Positions 34,062-45,795 are shown, counted from the first letter of the stretch. The stretch: DNA of 64,000 nt from Microbacterium oleivorans (GCF_023715745.1 NZ_JAMBOV010000005.1:1-64000), one strand, 5' to 3'. Program-made: numbers and translations. The notes: a model not told the origin generated them from the sequence alone.

Positions 34062-35154
34062 CGGCGCGCTCACGCACGATGGCGCGGACCGCGTCGCGGC
34101 CGGCGCGGTTCGCGCCGACCGTCGACTGCGACGGACCGTAGCCGATGAGGAACAGCCGGGGTTCGTCGATCGAGCGGGTGTCGCGCACACGCACACCGCC
34201 GGCGGGGGTGCGCAGCCCGAGCGGGGCGAGGTGCGCGATGTCGGCGCGGAACCCGGTCGCCCAGAGGATGACGTCCGCCGGCTCGAGGGTGCCGTCCGGC
34301 ATCCGTACCCCATCCGGCTCGATGGCGGTGAACATGGGATGCCACACCAGGGCGCCCCGGTCCTTCGCCGCCTGCGCCCACGGTGACCAGTGCGCCCCGG
34401 TGACCGAGACGACGCTGCCCGGCGGCAGCCCCTGCCGGACGCGTTCCTCGACGCCGGCGATCGCCTGGATGCGCGCGGCGGTGTCGAAGGCGGTCGCGTC
34501 CCACTGAGGTTCGGCGCGCGACACCCAGAGGGTCTCGGTCACCTGCGAGATCTCGTCGAGCAGCTGGATCGCCGAGACACCCGCGCCCACGATGACGACG
34601 CGCCGGCCGCGGAACTCCTCCGCCGTGCGGTAGTCGTGCACGTGCAGCTGCCGACCGGTGAACGTCGCCTGCCCGGGGTAGGTCGGCCAGAAGGGCTTCC
34701 GCCACGTGCCCGTGGCGTTGATGACGTACCGCGCCGCCCAGGCGTGGGCGCCGTCGCTGGTGTCCGCCTCGACGATCAGCCGGCCGCGCGGGTCGTCGTC
34801 GGCTCGTCGGACGGCGCGCACCTGCACGGGGCGACGGACCGCGAGCTCGAACCGCGCCTCGTAGGCGGCGAAGTACTCCGGCAGGACCTCCCGGCTGGCC
34901 GCCCGCGGATCCGCCGGCGGCACGGCGTAGCCGGGGAGCTCGTGGATGCCGTTGACCGTACCCATCCGCAGCGACGGCCACCGGTGCTGCCACGCGCCCC
35001 CGGCATGCGTCTCGGCGTCCACGACGACGAACGTGGGCGCCTCCGCCCCGGCGTCCCCGAGTGGGACGAAGCCGCGGTGACGCAGATGGTAGGCAGCGCT
35101 GAGCCCGGCCTGCCCCGCGCCGATCACGGCGACGTCGACGGGCTCGGGGGACAT
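34048..35154 (-). CDS. FAD-dependent NAD(P)H monooxygenase (FMO-like)
   Basis: A 368-residue flavoprotein. The FAD motif is VIGAGQAGLSAAYHL at the N-terminus, the NADPH motif is VVIVGAGVSAIQLL around residue 180, and between them FTGRQLHVHDYRTAEEF matches the FMO fingerprint. ILWATGFRADIAHL is the second conserved ATGF block. Such enzymes oxygenate soft nucleophiles or ketones; the substrate is unknown. The ATG at 35154 gives the standard N-terminus though a longer frame exists. It is divergent from dnaX. Confidence 0.88.
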   Translation of the reverse strand: MSPEPVDVAVIGAGQAGLSAAYHLRHRGFVPLGDAGAEAPTFVVVDAETHAGGAWQHRWPSLRMGTVNGIHELPGYAVPPADPRAASREVLPEYFAAYEARFELAVRRPVQVRAVRRADDDPRGRLIVEADTSDGAHAWAARYVINATGTWRKPFWPTYPGQATFTGRQLHVHDYRTAEEFRGRRVVIVGAGVSAIQLLDEISQVTETLWVSRAEPQWDATAFDTAARIQAIAGVEERVRQGLPPGSVVSVTGAHWSPWAQAAKDRGALVWHPMFTAIEPDGVRMPDGTLEPADVILWATGFRADIAHLAPLGLRTPAGGVRVRDTRSIDEPRLFLIGYGPSQSTVGANRAGRDAVRAIVRERAAATV

Positions 35155-35247
35155 GACGGCTGCAACGTGAGACCGACCCCGGCTGTTCCCGGTGCCCGGA
35201 GCCTCGGCGCCGGATCGGATGTCGGCGCCACGCCGTAGTCTGTTGTG

Positions 35248-37329
35248 GTGACCACCGCCCTGTACCGCCGCTATCGCCCGGAGACCTTCGGCGAGATGAT
35301 CGGACAGAGCCAGGTGACCGACCCGCTCATGACGGCGCTGCGCAGCGACCGGGTCGGCCACGCCTACCTCTTCTCGGGCCCGCGCGGCTGCGGCAAGACG
35401 ACGTCGGCGCGCATCCTCGCGCGCTGCCTCAACTGCGCACAGGGGCCGACCGACACCCCGTGCGGCGAGTGCGACTCCTGCAAGGAGCTCAGCCGCGGCG
35501 GCGGCGGGTCGCTGGACGTCGTCGAGATCGACGCGGCCTCCCACAACGGCGTCGACGACGCCCGCGACCTGCGCGAACGCGCCGTGTTCGCTCCCGCGCG
35601 CGACCGGTTCAAGATCTTCATCCTCGACGAGGCGCACATGGTGACGGCGCAGGGGTTCAACGCCCTGCTCAAGCTCGTCGAGGAACCGCCCGCGCACGTC
35701 AAGTTCATCTTCGCGACGACCGAGCCCGAGAAGGTCATCGGGACGATCCGCTCCCGCACGCACCACTACCCGTTCCGTCTCGTGTCCCCCGCAGCGATGC
35801 TCGAGTACGTCGAGCAGCTCTGCCGGAGCGAGGGTGTGACGGTCGAGCCCGGTGTCCTGCCGCTCGTGGTCCGCGCCGGCGGAGGGTCTCCGCGTGACAC
35901 CCTGTCTCTCCTCGACCAGCTGATCGCCGGTTCCGAGGACGGCGCCGTCGGTTACGAGCGCGCCGTCGCGCTGCTGGGCTACACGCACGCGGAGCTTCTC
36001 GACGAGGTCGTCGACGCGTTCTCCTCGCATGACGCGGCGGCCGCCTTCGGCGCCGTCGATCGCGTCGTGCAGACCGGTCAGGATCCGCGCCGGTTCGTCG
36101 ACGATCTGCTCGAGCGGCTGCGCGACCTCATCATCGTCGCGGCGACCGGCGAGGGGGCTCGTGCCGTGCTGCGCGGCGTCCCCGCGGACGAACTCGAGCG
36201 CATGGGCCGCCAGGCGGCCGCCTTCGGCACCGACCGGCTCTCGCGGATCGCCGACCTCGTCGTCACCGCACTCGACGACATGACGGGGACGACGTCGCCG
36301 CGCCTGCAGCTCGAGCTGCTCGTCGCCCGCGTCCTCGCCGCGACGGATGCGGCGGCTCCCGCGCCCGCCGCGGGGTCAGCCGCCTCGGGGTCGGCCGCCT
36401 CTGCCCCTCCCGGGTCGGAGCCCGCGCCGCGTCCGGTCGCGTCCGCGCCGGCCCCGGCGTCCGCTCCGGTCCCGGCATCCCCCGCGTCGACGCCGGCGCC
36501 GGCCGCGCCCGAACCGACGCCCGCGGTGGTGCTGGACCCGCCCGTCCCGACCGGGCCGGTGACCTTCCCGCAGATCCGCGACTCGTGGCCCGAGATCCTG
36601 CGGCGGCTCGAGGACATCAGCCGCACCTCGTGGATGATCGCGAGCGCCTCGCGCCCGGTCGCATATGCGGAAGGCGACATCCTCACGCTGTCGTTCCAGA
36701 GCCACGCGGACGTGCAGTCGTTCAAGAAGCTGAACGCGGGCAAGGGTCCCAGTGAGGACCTGCGCACGGCGATCCTGTCGGTGCTGGGCGTGCGGGTGAA
36801 GTACCTCACCCGTCACGACACCGATCCCACCCCGCCGCCGCCCGGCGGTGTCGGCCCCGAGGTCCCGCCCGCGCCGACCCCCGATTCCGGCGGAGCGGTC
36901 GCGCCCGCGGCATCCCGTCCCGCGCCGGCCGCCCCGGCGCGGCCCGCGCCCGCGGCCGCCGCTCCCGTCACCGAGTGGGCGGTCGCCCCGATCCCCACGG
37001 ACGACGGGGCACCGTCGGCGCAGTTCGCGGTCGACGACGAGCCCGAGGATGCGGCTCCTCTGCCCGTGCGCACGCTCACCGCCCCGCGGGAGGGCGATGT
37101 CCTGCCCGCCGAGGCCCCGGACGACGATGAGGACGATGTGCCGCCGCCGGTGGATGCCGATGCCCCTGTCCCGGTGCACACGCCGCCGCCCACCACGCCG
37201 GCCCCCGAGTCGCCGCGAGCGCCCCGCCCGGGCGGCATCGAGCGCGTCGGTGAGGCAGCGGTGCGCCAGCTGCTCGGCGCGCGCTTCGTCCGCGAAGAGC
37301 CGTACACCCCGCCGACGAGGTTCAACTGA
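35248..37329 (+). CDS. dnaX: DNA polymerase III subunit gamma/tau
   Basis: A 693-residue clamp-loader ATPase. It begins TTALYRRYRPETFGEMIGQ, has Walker A GPRGCGKTTSARIL, a four-Cys zinc module (CLNCAQGPTDTPCGECDSC), Walker B LDEAHM and sensor blocks. Residues about 370-430 and 540-690 are Pro/Ala-rich, flanking the tau region (FPQIRDSWPEILRRLEDISRTSW). GTG at 35245 is the first in-frame start, but GTG at 35248 lies six bases after TAGTCT (35236-35241), matching the leaderless spacing seen elsewhere, and is preferred. recR follows three bases after the stop. Confidence 0.95.
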   Translation: MTTALYRRYRPETFGEMIGQSQVTDPLMTALRSDRVGHAYLFSGPRGCGKTTSARILARCLNCAQGPTDTPCGECDSCKELSRGGGGSLDVVEIDAASHNGVDDARDLRERAVFAPARDRFKIFILDEAHMVTAQGFNALLKLVEEPPAHVKFIFATTEPEKVIGTIRSRTHHYPFRLVSPAAMLEYVEQLCRSEGVTVEPGVLPLVVRAGGGSPRDTLSLLDQLIAGSEDGAVGYERAVALLGYTHAELLDEVVDAFSSHDAAAAFGAVDRVVQTGQDPRRFVDDLLERLRDLIIVAATGEGARAVLRGVPADELERMGRQAAAFGTDRLSRIADLVVTALDDMTGTTSPRLQLELLVARVLAATDAAAPAPAAGSAASGSAASAPPGSEPAPRPVASAPAPASAPVPASPASTPAPAAPEPTPAVVLDPPVPTGPVTFPQIRDSWPEILRRLEDISRTSWMIASASRPVAYAEGDILTLSFQSHADVQSFKKLNAGKGPSEDLRTAILSVLGVRVKYLTRHDTDPTPPPPGGVGPEVPPAPTPDSGGAVAPAASRPAPAAPARPAPAAAAPVTEWAVAPIPTDDGAPSAQFAVDDEPEDAAPLPVRTLTAPREGDVLPAEAPDDDEDDVPPPVDADAPVPVHTPPPTTPAPESPRAPRPGGIERVGEAAVRQLLGARFVREEPYTPPTRFN

Positions 37330-37332
37330 CCC

Positions 37333-37926
37333 ATGTACGACGGCATCGTCCAAGACCTGATCGACGAGTTCGGACGCCTCCCCGGCATCGGCCCGAAGTC
37401 GGCCCAGCGCATCGCGTTCCACATCCTGCAGACCCCGTCCTTCGACGTGTCGCGGCTCGCCCACCTGCTGTCCGAGCTGCGGGAACGGGTGAGGTTCTGC
37501 GAGATCTGCGGGAACGTGTCCGAGCAGGCGCAGTGCTCCATCTGCCGCGATCCGCGGCGCGACCGCACGTTCATCTGCGTCGTCGAGGATGCGAAGGACG
37601 TCGCGGCGATCGAGCGCACCCGCGAGTTCCGCGGGCTCTACCACGTGCTGGGCGGCTCGATCAGCCCCATGGCGGGCATCGGACCCGACGACCTGCGCAT
37701 CGCCCAGCTCATGCAGCGCCTCGCCGACGGCACCGTGACCGAGGTCATCCTCGCGACCAACCCGAACCTCGAGGGCGAGGCGACGGCGACCTACCTCAGC
37801 CGGCTGCTCCACACCCTCGAGATCAGTGTGACGCGCCTCGCGTCGGGTCTGCCGGTCGGTGGCGACCTCGAGTACGCGGACGAGGTCACCCTCGGTCGGG
37901 CGTTCGAGGGGCGCCGCGCGGTCTGA
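37333..37926 (+). CDS. recR: Recombination protein RecR
   Basis: A 197-residue RecR. The helix-hairpin-helix is [17 protein letters not shown], the zinc finger is [16 protein letters not shown], and the Toprim domain includes [16 protein letters not shown] and the Walker-B-like [19 protein letters not shown]. RecR works with RecO and RecF to load RecA at gaps. It is cotranscribed with dnaX, as in most bacteria; no YbaB gene lies between them here. Confidence 0.96.
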   Translation: MYDGIVQDLIDEFGRLPGIGPKSAQRIAFHILQTPSFDVSRLAHLLSELRERVRFCEICGNVSEQAQCSICRDPRRDRTFICVVEDAKDVAAIERTREFRGLYHVLGGSISPMAGIGPDDLRIAQLMQRLADGTVTEVILATNPNLEGEATATYLSRLLHTLEISVTRLASGLPVGGDLEYADEVTLGRAFEGRRAV

Positions 37927-37927
37927 T

Positions 37928-38326
37928 TCAGTCCGTCGGGGCGAAGAGCGCGGGCTCCTCGGTGAGCGTCCGCTCGATGGCCGCGGTGATGTCCTCGTCC
38001 ACGGCGCGGTACTCGTCGTTGACGCGCTCCTCGGCCTCGCCCCAGGCCTCGTCGTCTCCCACGCCGGCCGTCTGGTCGTACTCCGCAGCCGCGCGGTCGA
38101 TCGCCTCCGCCGTGGATTCCAGCCCGAGGGTGCGGTACCCGTCGGCCACGGCGTCGAGGGGGAACTCCTCGTCGGCCGCGTGGGTCTCGACGGCGTACCA
38201 GAACCCGCCGTTGTGGACCATGCCGTGGAACGTCAGGACGCGGCGGACGGCGAGGTCGCCGGGATGCGTCGCGGGTACGTCGTACTCCAGTGCGCGGTTC
38301 CAGATCTCGTCACTCGGGGAGCTCAT
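37928..38326 (-). CDS. DMP19/DUF4375-like small acidic protein
   Basis: A 132-residue acidic protein. The block VLTFHGMVHNGGFWYAVETHAADEEFP, then DGYRTLGLESTAEAIDRA, resembles the DMP19/DUF4375 family, in which NGGF is the most conserved feature. Family function is unsettled; the neisserial member is a DNA mimic, which should not be transferred here. ATG is six bases after TATGCT (38333-38338 on this strand). It is convergent with recR, with one base between stops. Confidence 0.6.
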   Translation of the reverse strand: MSSPSDEIWNRALEYDVPATHPGDLAVRRVLTFHGMVHNGGFWYAVETHAADEEFPLDAVADGYRTLGLESTAEAIDRAAAEYDQTAGVGDDEAWGEAEERVNDEYRAVDEDITAAIERTLTEEPALFAPTD

Positions 38327-38356
38327 GCCGCGAGCATACTTCGACGGACGGAGGCG

Positions 38357-39748
38357 TCATCCGCGTTCGCGCGCGCGGGCGCGGATGACGGTGCCCAGGG
38401 TCGCGCGGAGCGGCTGGCCGACGTAGATGCCGAGGGAGGCGCCGACGGCCAGCGCGATCCCCACCGTGGCCGCCGACGCGAGGGTCGTGAACCCGATGAG
38501 CAGGGTCACCGTGCTCTGACCGGACTCGACGACCCCGAGGAGGCCCCGGAACACCGCCGCCCCCGGCACCATCGGCAGGATCGCGGCCGTCGTGATCGCC
38601 ACCGACGGCACGTGCAGCTTGTAGGCGGCGAGGATGCCGAGGAGGCTCCCGGCGAACGCCCCGACACCGCTGGCGGCCGCGGACTCGAACCCGAGAGCGG
38701 ATGCCGCGGTGTACCCCGCCCACGCGACGACGCTCAGCCCGACGCTGACGGCGACGACCCGCAGCCCCGCGCCGTTGTAGATCGTCACGGAGACGGCGAT
38801 GAGTGCTGCTCCCGCGAACTGCAGCGGAATCGGGCCGAAGGGGAGCGGGTCGTTCGGGGCGTCCATCCCTGCGCCGACGACACGTGCCGTCTCGAGGCCC
38901 GCGAGGATGCCCAGCACCACCCCGAGGGTCTGCGTCGTGAGTTCCAGGATGCGGCCGGTCGCCGTCAGCGCGAAGCCGTCGATCGCGTCCTGCGCCGCCC
39001 CCACCACGGTGAGCCCGGCGAGCATCAGCACGATGCCCGAGGCCACGATGACCGACGGACGGATCTCCTGCGCCGCCATCCAGCCCGTCGCCTCGAGCCG
39101 CGGTGCGACGGCGGCGATGAGGGTCAGGACGAAGGCGCCGGCGACCTGGCTGAAGAAGAACGGCACGCGCGCGCGGCCGAGCAGGAATTGCGTGACCGCC
39201 GCGCCGCCGGCGGCGATGAACGACAGCAGGATCACGAGCCAGTTGGCCCCGAACATGAGGGCGACGCCGACGGCCAGGAGGGCCTGAGCCGCGACGATGA
39301 CGGGCGGGTGGTAGGCGAAGGGCGTGCGGCGCACGACGCGGAATTCGGCACGAGCGGATTCCAGCGGCATCCCGCCCCGGATCGCCGCGACCAGCGCCTG
39401 CAGCCGTTGCAGTCTCGCGTGGTCGGGGGCCTGGCTGCGCACGACGCGCATCAGGGTGATGGGACGGTCGGCGCCGCTGCGGTGATGCGCGACCGTGATG
39501 GAGTTGTAGCTCACGTCGACGTGGACGGGGTCCAGTCCGTAGACACCCGCGACCCGCACGATGGTGAGCGTCACTTCGCTGGCGGGTGCGCCCGAGGCGA
39601 GCATGGACTCGCCGATCCGGATGGCCAGGTCGAGGACGCCGACGGCGAATGCATCGTCGATGACGGGCAGCATCTCGGTGTGCGGAGTCGAGCTCTCCGG
39701 AGCACGGACGAGGGCCTGCAGCGACGTGAAGAACTGGCGTCGTCCCAT
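38357..39748 (-). CDS. thrE: Threonine/serine exporter, ThrE type
   Basis: A 463-residue membrane protein with the ThrE layout: a cytosolic N-terminal half containing GESMLASGAPASEVTLTIVRVAGVYGLDPVHVDVSYNSI, then about ten membrane helices. Corynebacterial ThrE exports threonine and serine by proton exchange. The divergent gene encodes aspartate kinase, first enzyme of threonine synthesis, which supports the assignment. It appears to be leaderless: TAGGCT (39756-39761 on this strand) is seven bases before the ATG. Confidence 0.88.
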   Translation of the reverse strand: MGRRQFFTSLQALVRAPESSTPHTEMLPVIDDAFAVGVLDLAIRIGESMLASGAPASEVTLTIVRVAGVYGLDPVHVDVSYNSITVAHHRSGADRPITLMRVVRSQAPDHARLQRLQALVAAIRGGMPLESARAEFRVVRRTPFAYHPPVIVAAQALLAVGVALMFGANWLVILLSFIAAGGAAVTQFLLGRARVPFFFSQVAGAFVLTLIAAVAPRLEATGWMAAQEIRPSVIVASGIVLMLAGLTVVGAAQDAIDGFALTATGRILELTTQTLGVVLGILAGLETARVVGAGMDAPNDPLPFGPIPLQFAGAALIAVSVTIYNGAGLRVVAVSVGLSVVAWAGYTAASALGFESAAASGVGAFAGSLLGILAAYKLHVPSVAITTAAILPMVPGAAVFRGLLGVVESGQSTVTLLIGFTTLASAATVGIALAVGASLGIYVGQPLRATLGTVIRARARERG

Positions 39749-39820
39749 ATGCTCCAGCCTAAATCAGGGCTCCCGGCGGTCCGCCTGCGTCACATGGCCG
39801 TGGCGGCACGGGCCGCTCCG

Positions 39821-39826
39821 TAGGAT
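39821..39826 (+). promoter_or_regulatory. -10 box TAGGAT of aspartate kinase
   Basis: TAGGAT lies 63 bases before the kinase ATG and would give a leader of about 57 bases. No lysine riboswitch fits in so short a leader. Confidence 0.45.
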
Positions 39827-39889
39827 GGTGCGCGGGCGTGAGTCTCCGCCCGCCGGCTGCGCCCGGCATCCACCCGGGAGTATCCGACC

Positions 39890-41176
39890 ATGGCCCTGAT
39901 CGTCCAGAAGTACGGCGGTTCGTCCGTCGCCGACGCCGAGAGCATCCGTCGCGTCGCGAAGCGGATCGTCGACGCCCGCCGTGCCGGCCACGACGTCGTC
40001 GTCGCCGTCAGCGCGATGGGCGACACCACCGACGAGCTGCTCGACCTCGCGTCGCAGGTCTCGCCGTTGCCCGCGCCGCGCGAGCTCGACATGCTGCTCT
40101 CCAGCGGTGAGCGGATCTCGATGGCGTTGCTGGCGATGGCGATCAACTCGATGGGCTTCGAGGCGCGCTCGTTCACCGGCAGCCAGGCCGGCATGATCAC
40201 CGACAGCTCGCACGGCGCCGCCCGCATCGTCGACGTCACCCCGGTCCGGGTGCGCGAGGCACTCGACGAGGGCGCGATCGTCATCGTCGCGGGCTTCCAG
40301 GGCTTCAGCCGCGACACCCGCGACATCACGACCCTCGGTCGCGGGGGATCCGACACGACCGCCGTCGCGCTCGCCGCCGCTCTGAACGCCGATGTCTGCG
40401 AGATCTACAGCGATGTCGACGGCATCTTCACCGCCGACCCGCGGGTCGTCCCGAAGGCCCGGAAGCTCGCGACCGTCCAGTCCGAGGAGATGCTCGAGCT
40501 CGCCGCGAACGGCGCCAAGGTGCTCTACATCCGCGCCGTCGAGTTCGCCCGCCGTCACGGCGTCATGATCCACGCCCGCTCGACATTCAGCTCGGGCGTC
40601 GGCACGTACGTTCTCGGTCCGGGGATGACCGCCCCCGACCACGAAGAGGGAGAAGAGATGGAAGAGCCCATCGTCACCGGTGTCGCCACCGACCTCAGCC
40701 AGGCCAAGATCACCGTCGTCGGTGTGCCCGACGTCCCCGGCAAGGCCGCCGAGATCTTCAAGATCGTCGCCAAGTCCGGCGCCAACGTCGACATGATCGT
40801 CCAGAACGTCTCGGCGGCGGCGACCGGCCGCACCGACATCTCGTTCACGCTCCCCAAGGCCGAGGCGTCGACGGCGCTGCGTGCGCTGTCGGTGGAGCAG
40901 GGGAGCGTCGGCTTCGACAAGCTCGTCCACGACGACCAGATCGGCAAGCTGTCCGTCGTCGGTGCCGGCATGCGGACCCACTCCGGTGTCTCGGCGACCC
41001 TGTTCGAGGCGCTGTCGACGACCGGTGTGAACATCGAGATGATCTCGACCTCCGAGATCCGCATCTCCGTCGTCGTCCGCGGAGACGACCTCGCCGAGGC
41101 GGCGCGCGTCGTGCACACCGCGTACGGTCTCGACGGCGACACCGAGGCCGTCGTCCACGCCGGTACCGGACGCTGA
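39890..41176 (+). CDS. lysC: Aspartate kinase
   Basis: A 428-residue aspartate kinase, which phosphorylates aspartate as the first step toward lysine, threonine, methionine and diaminopimelate. The N-terminus is [16 protein letters not shown], the kinase domain includes [27 protein letters not shown], and two C-terminal ACT domains start near residue 265. In corynebacteria the enzyme is an alpha2beta2 complex with a beta subunit from an in-frame start; the same signal is present here. Usually asd follows directly; here two other genes intervene. Confidence 0.96.
   Translation: MALIVQKYGGSSVADAESIRRVAKRIVDARRAGHDVVVAVSAMGDTTDELLDLASQVSPLPAPRELDMLLSSGERISMALLAMAINSMGFEARSFTGSQAGMITDSSHGAARIVDVTPVRVREALDEGAIVIVAGFQGFSRDTRDITTLGRGGSDTTAVALAAALNADVCEIYSDVDGIFTADPRVVPKARKLATVQSEEMLELAANGAKVLYIRAVEFARRHGVMIHARSTFSSGVGTYVLGPGMTAPDHEEGEEMEEPIVTGVATDLSQAKITVVGVPDVPGKAAEIFKIVAKSGANVDMIVQNVSAAATGRTDISFTLPKAEASTALRALSVEQGSVGFDKLVHDDQIGKLSVVGAGMRTHSGVSATLFEALSTTGVNIEMISTSEIRISVVVRGDDLAEAARVVHTAYGLDGDTEAVVHAGTGR
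40658..41176 (+). other. In-frame internal start for aspartate kinase beta subunit
   Basis: ATG at 40658 is preceded by a purine-rich stretch (GAGGGAGAAGAG), a strong ribosome binding site within the coding region. It would make a 172-residue protein containing only the two ACT regulatory domains, the same length as the C. glutamicum beta subunit. The beta subunit carries the feedback-inhibition sites for lysine plus threonine. Confidence 0.7.
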
Positions 41177-41199
41177 CGACGACCCCGGGGCCTCCCGGC

Positions 41200-41943
41200 T
41201 CAGCGCTGCGCGGCGAGCCAGTCGTCGAAGGACGGCCCGGCGAGCGTCGCCCCTGCGCTCGGCAGGTTGGCGCCTGACCGCATCCCGCGCATCTGCGCGC
41301 CCGGGACGCTGACGGGGATGACGGGACGCCGTGATCCGTCGCGGCGCACCCACTCCCGGATCATCCGATCGAGCCGCTCCTCGCGCGGCCCTGCGAGGTC
41401 CGCGACGCGACCCTGCGGTCCGGTGAGGGCCAGCGTGACGAGCCGCGCCGCGACCTCCGCGGCGGCGACCGGCTGCACGCGGGCGCGCGGCGCCAGCTGC
41501 AGCGGCCCGAGACGCGCCTGTGCCGCCACCTGGCCCGCGAACTCGTGGAACTGCGTCGCCCGCAGGATGCTCCACGGCACCGTGTTGCGTTCGAACAGGT
41601 CCTCCTGAGCGATCTTGCCGGCGTAGTAGCCGTCGGGGTTGCGGTCGATCCCCACGATCGACAGCAGCACGGCGTGGGCGGTTCCCGCGGTCGCTGCCGC
41701 CGCGAGCAGGGTGCCGGATGCCGCGCGGAAGAACTCCGTCGCTGTCGCCGCGCTCGTGGTCCCGACGCTCGCCGCGTCGATGACGGCGGTCGCCCCCGCC
41801 AGTGCGCGGTCCACTGCTGCCCGGTCGCGCAGGTCGACTCCCGCCGCCCGCGAGAGGACGACCGCGTCGTGCCCCTCCGCGCGCACCCGCTTCACCACGA
41901 GCCGTCCGACCGTGCCCGTTCCGCCCGTCACTGCGATCTTCAT
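41200..41943 (-). CDS. NmrA-like NAD(P)-binding reductase, likely ECF41 target
   Basis: A 247-residue Rossmann protein: KIAVTGGTGTVGRLVVKRVRAEGHDAVVLSR at the N-terminus, then HAVLLSIVGIDRNPDGYYAGKIAQEDLFERNTVPWSILRATQFHEF split over the middle. It belongs to the atypical SDR/NmrA group. ECF41 sigma factors are typically adjacent to a carboxymuconolactone decarboxylase, oxidoreductase or epimerase gene that they transcribe; this gene is divergent from such a sigma factor and has an ECF41-like promoter at 41975-42001. Substrate unknown. Confidence 0.82.
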   Translation of the reverse strand: MKIAVTGGTGTVGRLVVKRVRAEGHDAVVLSRAAGVDLRDRAAVDRALAGATAVIDAASVGTTSAATATEFFRAASGTLLAAAATAGTAHAVLLSIVGIDRNPDGYYAGKIAQEDLFERNTVPWSILRATQFHEFAGQVAAQARLGPLQLAPRARVQPVAAAEVAARLVTLALTGPQGRVADLAGPREERLDRMIREWVRRDGSRRPVIPVSVPGAQMRGMRSGANLPSAGATLAGPSFDDWLAAQR

Positions 41944-41974
41944 GTCGCCCCTTCCGATGGTGTGTCACTGTGGT

Positions 41975-42001
41975 GACGACGCAGCCTCCGCGAATGTGAG
42001 G
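41975..42001 (-). promoter_or_regulatory. ECF41-type promoter of the NmrA-like gene
   Basis: On the minus strand CCTCACA (41995-42001) and CGTC (41975-41978) are separated by exactly 16 bases. The reported ECF41 consensus is TGTCACA, 16 bases, CGTC, so five of seven -35 bases and all four -10 bases match. The reductase ATG lies 32 bases downstream, with GGAAGGGG as ribosome binding site. Confidence 0.6.
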
Positions 42002-42019
42002 CCGAGGACGGAGATCGCG

Positions 42020-44102
<2,083 letters not shown>

Positions 44103-44104
44103 GG

Positions 44105-44153
44105 ACGGATGCCGGGTCCCCGCCCTCGCGCCGGGGCACCCGGCATCCGTGTT
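44105..44153 (+). terminator. Terminator after asd
   Basis: Arms 44105-44122 and 44132-44150 pair as 13 bp plus five more bp with a single bulged C, closed by a nine-base loop and followed by GTTT. The outer stem is built from the GGATGCCG/CGGCATCC octamer. Confidence 0.8.
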
Positions 44154-44241
44154 TCACCTGGGGAAAGAACCCTCATTCCTGCATCGTCGAGGGGGCCGCG
44201 GCGGCGATCGCCCGCGGCCCGGCGACGTAGACTGGATGACC

Positions 44242-45786
44242 GTGACTGACAATCCCGGAGCAGACGATCACGCCGTTGAGGATGCCGCAGCGAGCAGCCC
44301 CGCCGCAGTGAGTCCGACGGAGACGTACGACGCCCTGCTGATCGGCGGCGGCATCATGAGCGCCACCCTCGGCACCCTCCTGCAGCAGCTCGAGCCGGGA
44401 TGGAAGATCGGCGTCTTCGAGCGTCTCTCCGAGGTCGCGCAGGAGTCGTCGAACGCCTGGAACAACGCCGGCACGGGGCATGCCGCTCTGTGCGAGCTGA
44501 ACTACACGCCCGAGGGTCCGGACGGCACGATCGACCCCGCGAAGGCGATCGGGATCAACGAGCAGTTCCAGCAGTCGCGGCAGCTGTGGAGCGCCCTCGT
44601 CGAGCGAGGTGTCCTCGATGAGCCGACCACATTCATCAACGCGACCCCGCACATGACCTTCGTCCGCGGTGAGAAGGATGTCGCCTTCCTGAAGAAGCGG
44701 TACGAGGTGCTCAGGGAGAAGCCGCTGTTCGCCGGCATCGAGTACTCCGAGGACTCGCGCGTCATCAACCAGTGGGCCCCGCTCCTGATGCAGCAGCGTC
44801 GCAAGGGCGAGCCCTTCGCGGCCACCCGTGTTCCTGCGGGCACCGACGTCGACTTCGGCTCCCTCACCCGTCAGCTGTTCGACCACCTCGCCGCGCAGGG
44901 CGTCGACGTCGAGACGAACCGCGAGGTGCGCGATCTGAAGCGTCAGAAGGACGGCACGTGGGAGGTCACCTATCGCCACACGGTCGGCCGGACCCCGGGC
45001 AAGGTGCGGGCGCGGTTCGTGTTCGTCGGCGCCGGCGGATGGGCCATCAAGCTTCTGCAGCGCTCCGGCATCCCCGAGATCTCCGGGTACGGGGTGTTCC
45101 CGATCGGCGGCCAGTGGCTGAAAACCTCCAAGCCCGAACTCGTCGCGCAGCACAAGGCCAAGGTGTACTCGCAGGCCTCGGTGGGCGCGCCTCCCATGTC
45201 TGTGCCGCACCTCGACACGCGCGTCGTCGACGGCGAGGCGTCGCTGCTGTTCGGCCCGTTCGCGACGTTCAGCCCGAAGTTCCTCAAGAACGGGCGGATG
45301 ACCGACATCATCGCCCAGGTGCGCCCGGGCAACATCCTTCCGATGCTCAAGGTCGCGATCGACAACCCCGGCCTCATCAAGTACCTCGTCGGCGAGCTCC
45401 TCAAGGGGCACGGCAAGAAGGTGGACTCGCTCCGCGACTTCATGCCGAGCGCGCGCGACGAGGACTGGGAGCTCCTGCAGGCCGGTCAGCGTGCCCAGGT
45501 CATGAAGAAGGACCCCAAGAAGGGCGGCGTGCTCCAGTTCGGCACCGAGGTCGTCAGCTCGGCAGACGGCTCCATCGCCGGCCTGCTCGGGGCGTCCCCG
45601 GGCGCGTCGACAGGTGCGTCGATCATGCTGGGCCTGCTCAAGACATGCTTCGCCGACCGCCTGCCGGCGTGGGAGCCGACGCTGAAGGAGCTCATCCCGA
45701 CGTACGGGCAGACCCTCAACGATGCACCCGAGACGGCGCACGAGGTTCTGCGGTCGACGGCCGCAGCCCTCAAGATCAACGCCTGA
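44242..45786 (+). CDS. mqo: Malate:quinone oxidoreductase
   Basis: A 514-residue FAD enzyme of the cytoplasmic membrane face that oxidises malate to oxaloacetate and passes electrons to quinone. The FAD-binding N-terminus is YDALLIGGGIMSATLGTLL, followed by SNAWNNAGTGHAALCELNYTPE, and a GWAIKLLQ block and C-terminal GASPGASTGASIMLGLL, all typical of Mqo. TAGACT at 44228-44233 suggests a transcript starting near 44241, so GTG at 44242 is preferred; ATG at 44236 is the alternative. Confidence 0.95.
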   Translation: MTDNPGADDHAVEDAAASSPAAVSPTETYDALLIGGGIMSATLGTLLQQLEPGWKIGVFERLSEVAQESSNAWNNAGTGHAALCELNYTPEGPDGTIDPAKAIGINEQFQQSRQLWSALVERGVLDEPTTFINATPHMTFVRGEKDVAFLKKRYEVLREKPLFAGIEYSEDSRVINQWAPLLMQQRRKGEPFAATRVPAGTDVDFGSLTRQLFDHLAAQGVDVETNREVRDLKRQKDGTWEVTYRHTVGRTPGKVRARFVFVGAGGWAIKLLQRSGIPEISGYGVFPIGGQWLKTSKPELVAQHKAKVYSQASVGAPPMSVPHLDTRVVDGEASLLFGPFATFSPKFLKNGRMTDIIAQVRPGNILPMLKVAIDNPGLIKYLVGELLKGHGKKVDSLRDFMPSARDEDWELLQAGQRAQVMKKDPKKGGVLQFGTEVVSSADGSIAGLLGASPGASTGASIMLGLLKTCFADRLPAWEPTLKELIPTYGQTLNDAPETAHEVLRSTAAALKINA

Positions 45787-45795
45787 GACGCATCC

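Noticed and set aside
39776..39889. Lysine riboswitch before aspartate kinase
   Set aside because: The space to the -10 box is only about 60 bases, too short for the lysine aptamer, and none of its conserved segments is seen.
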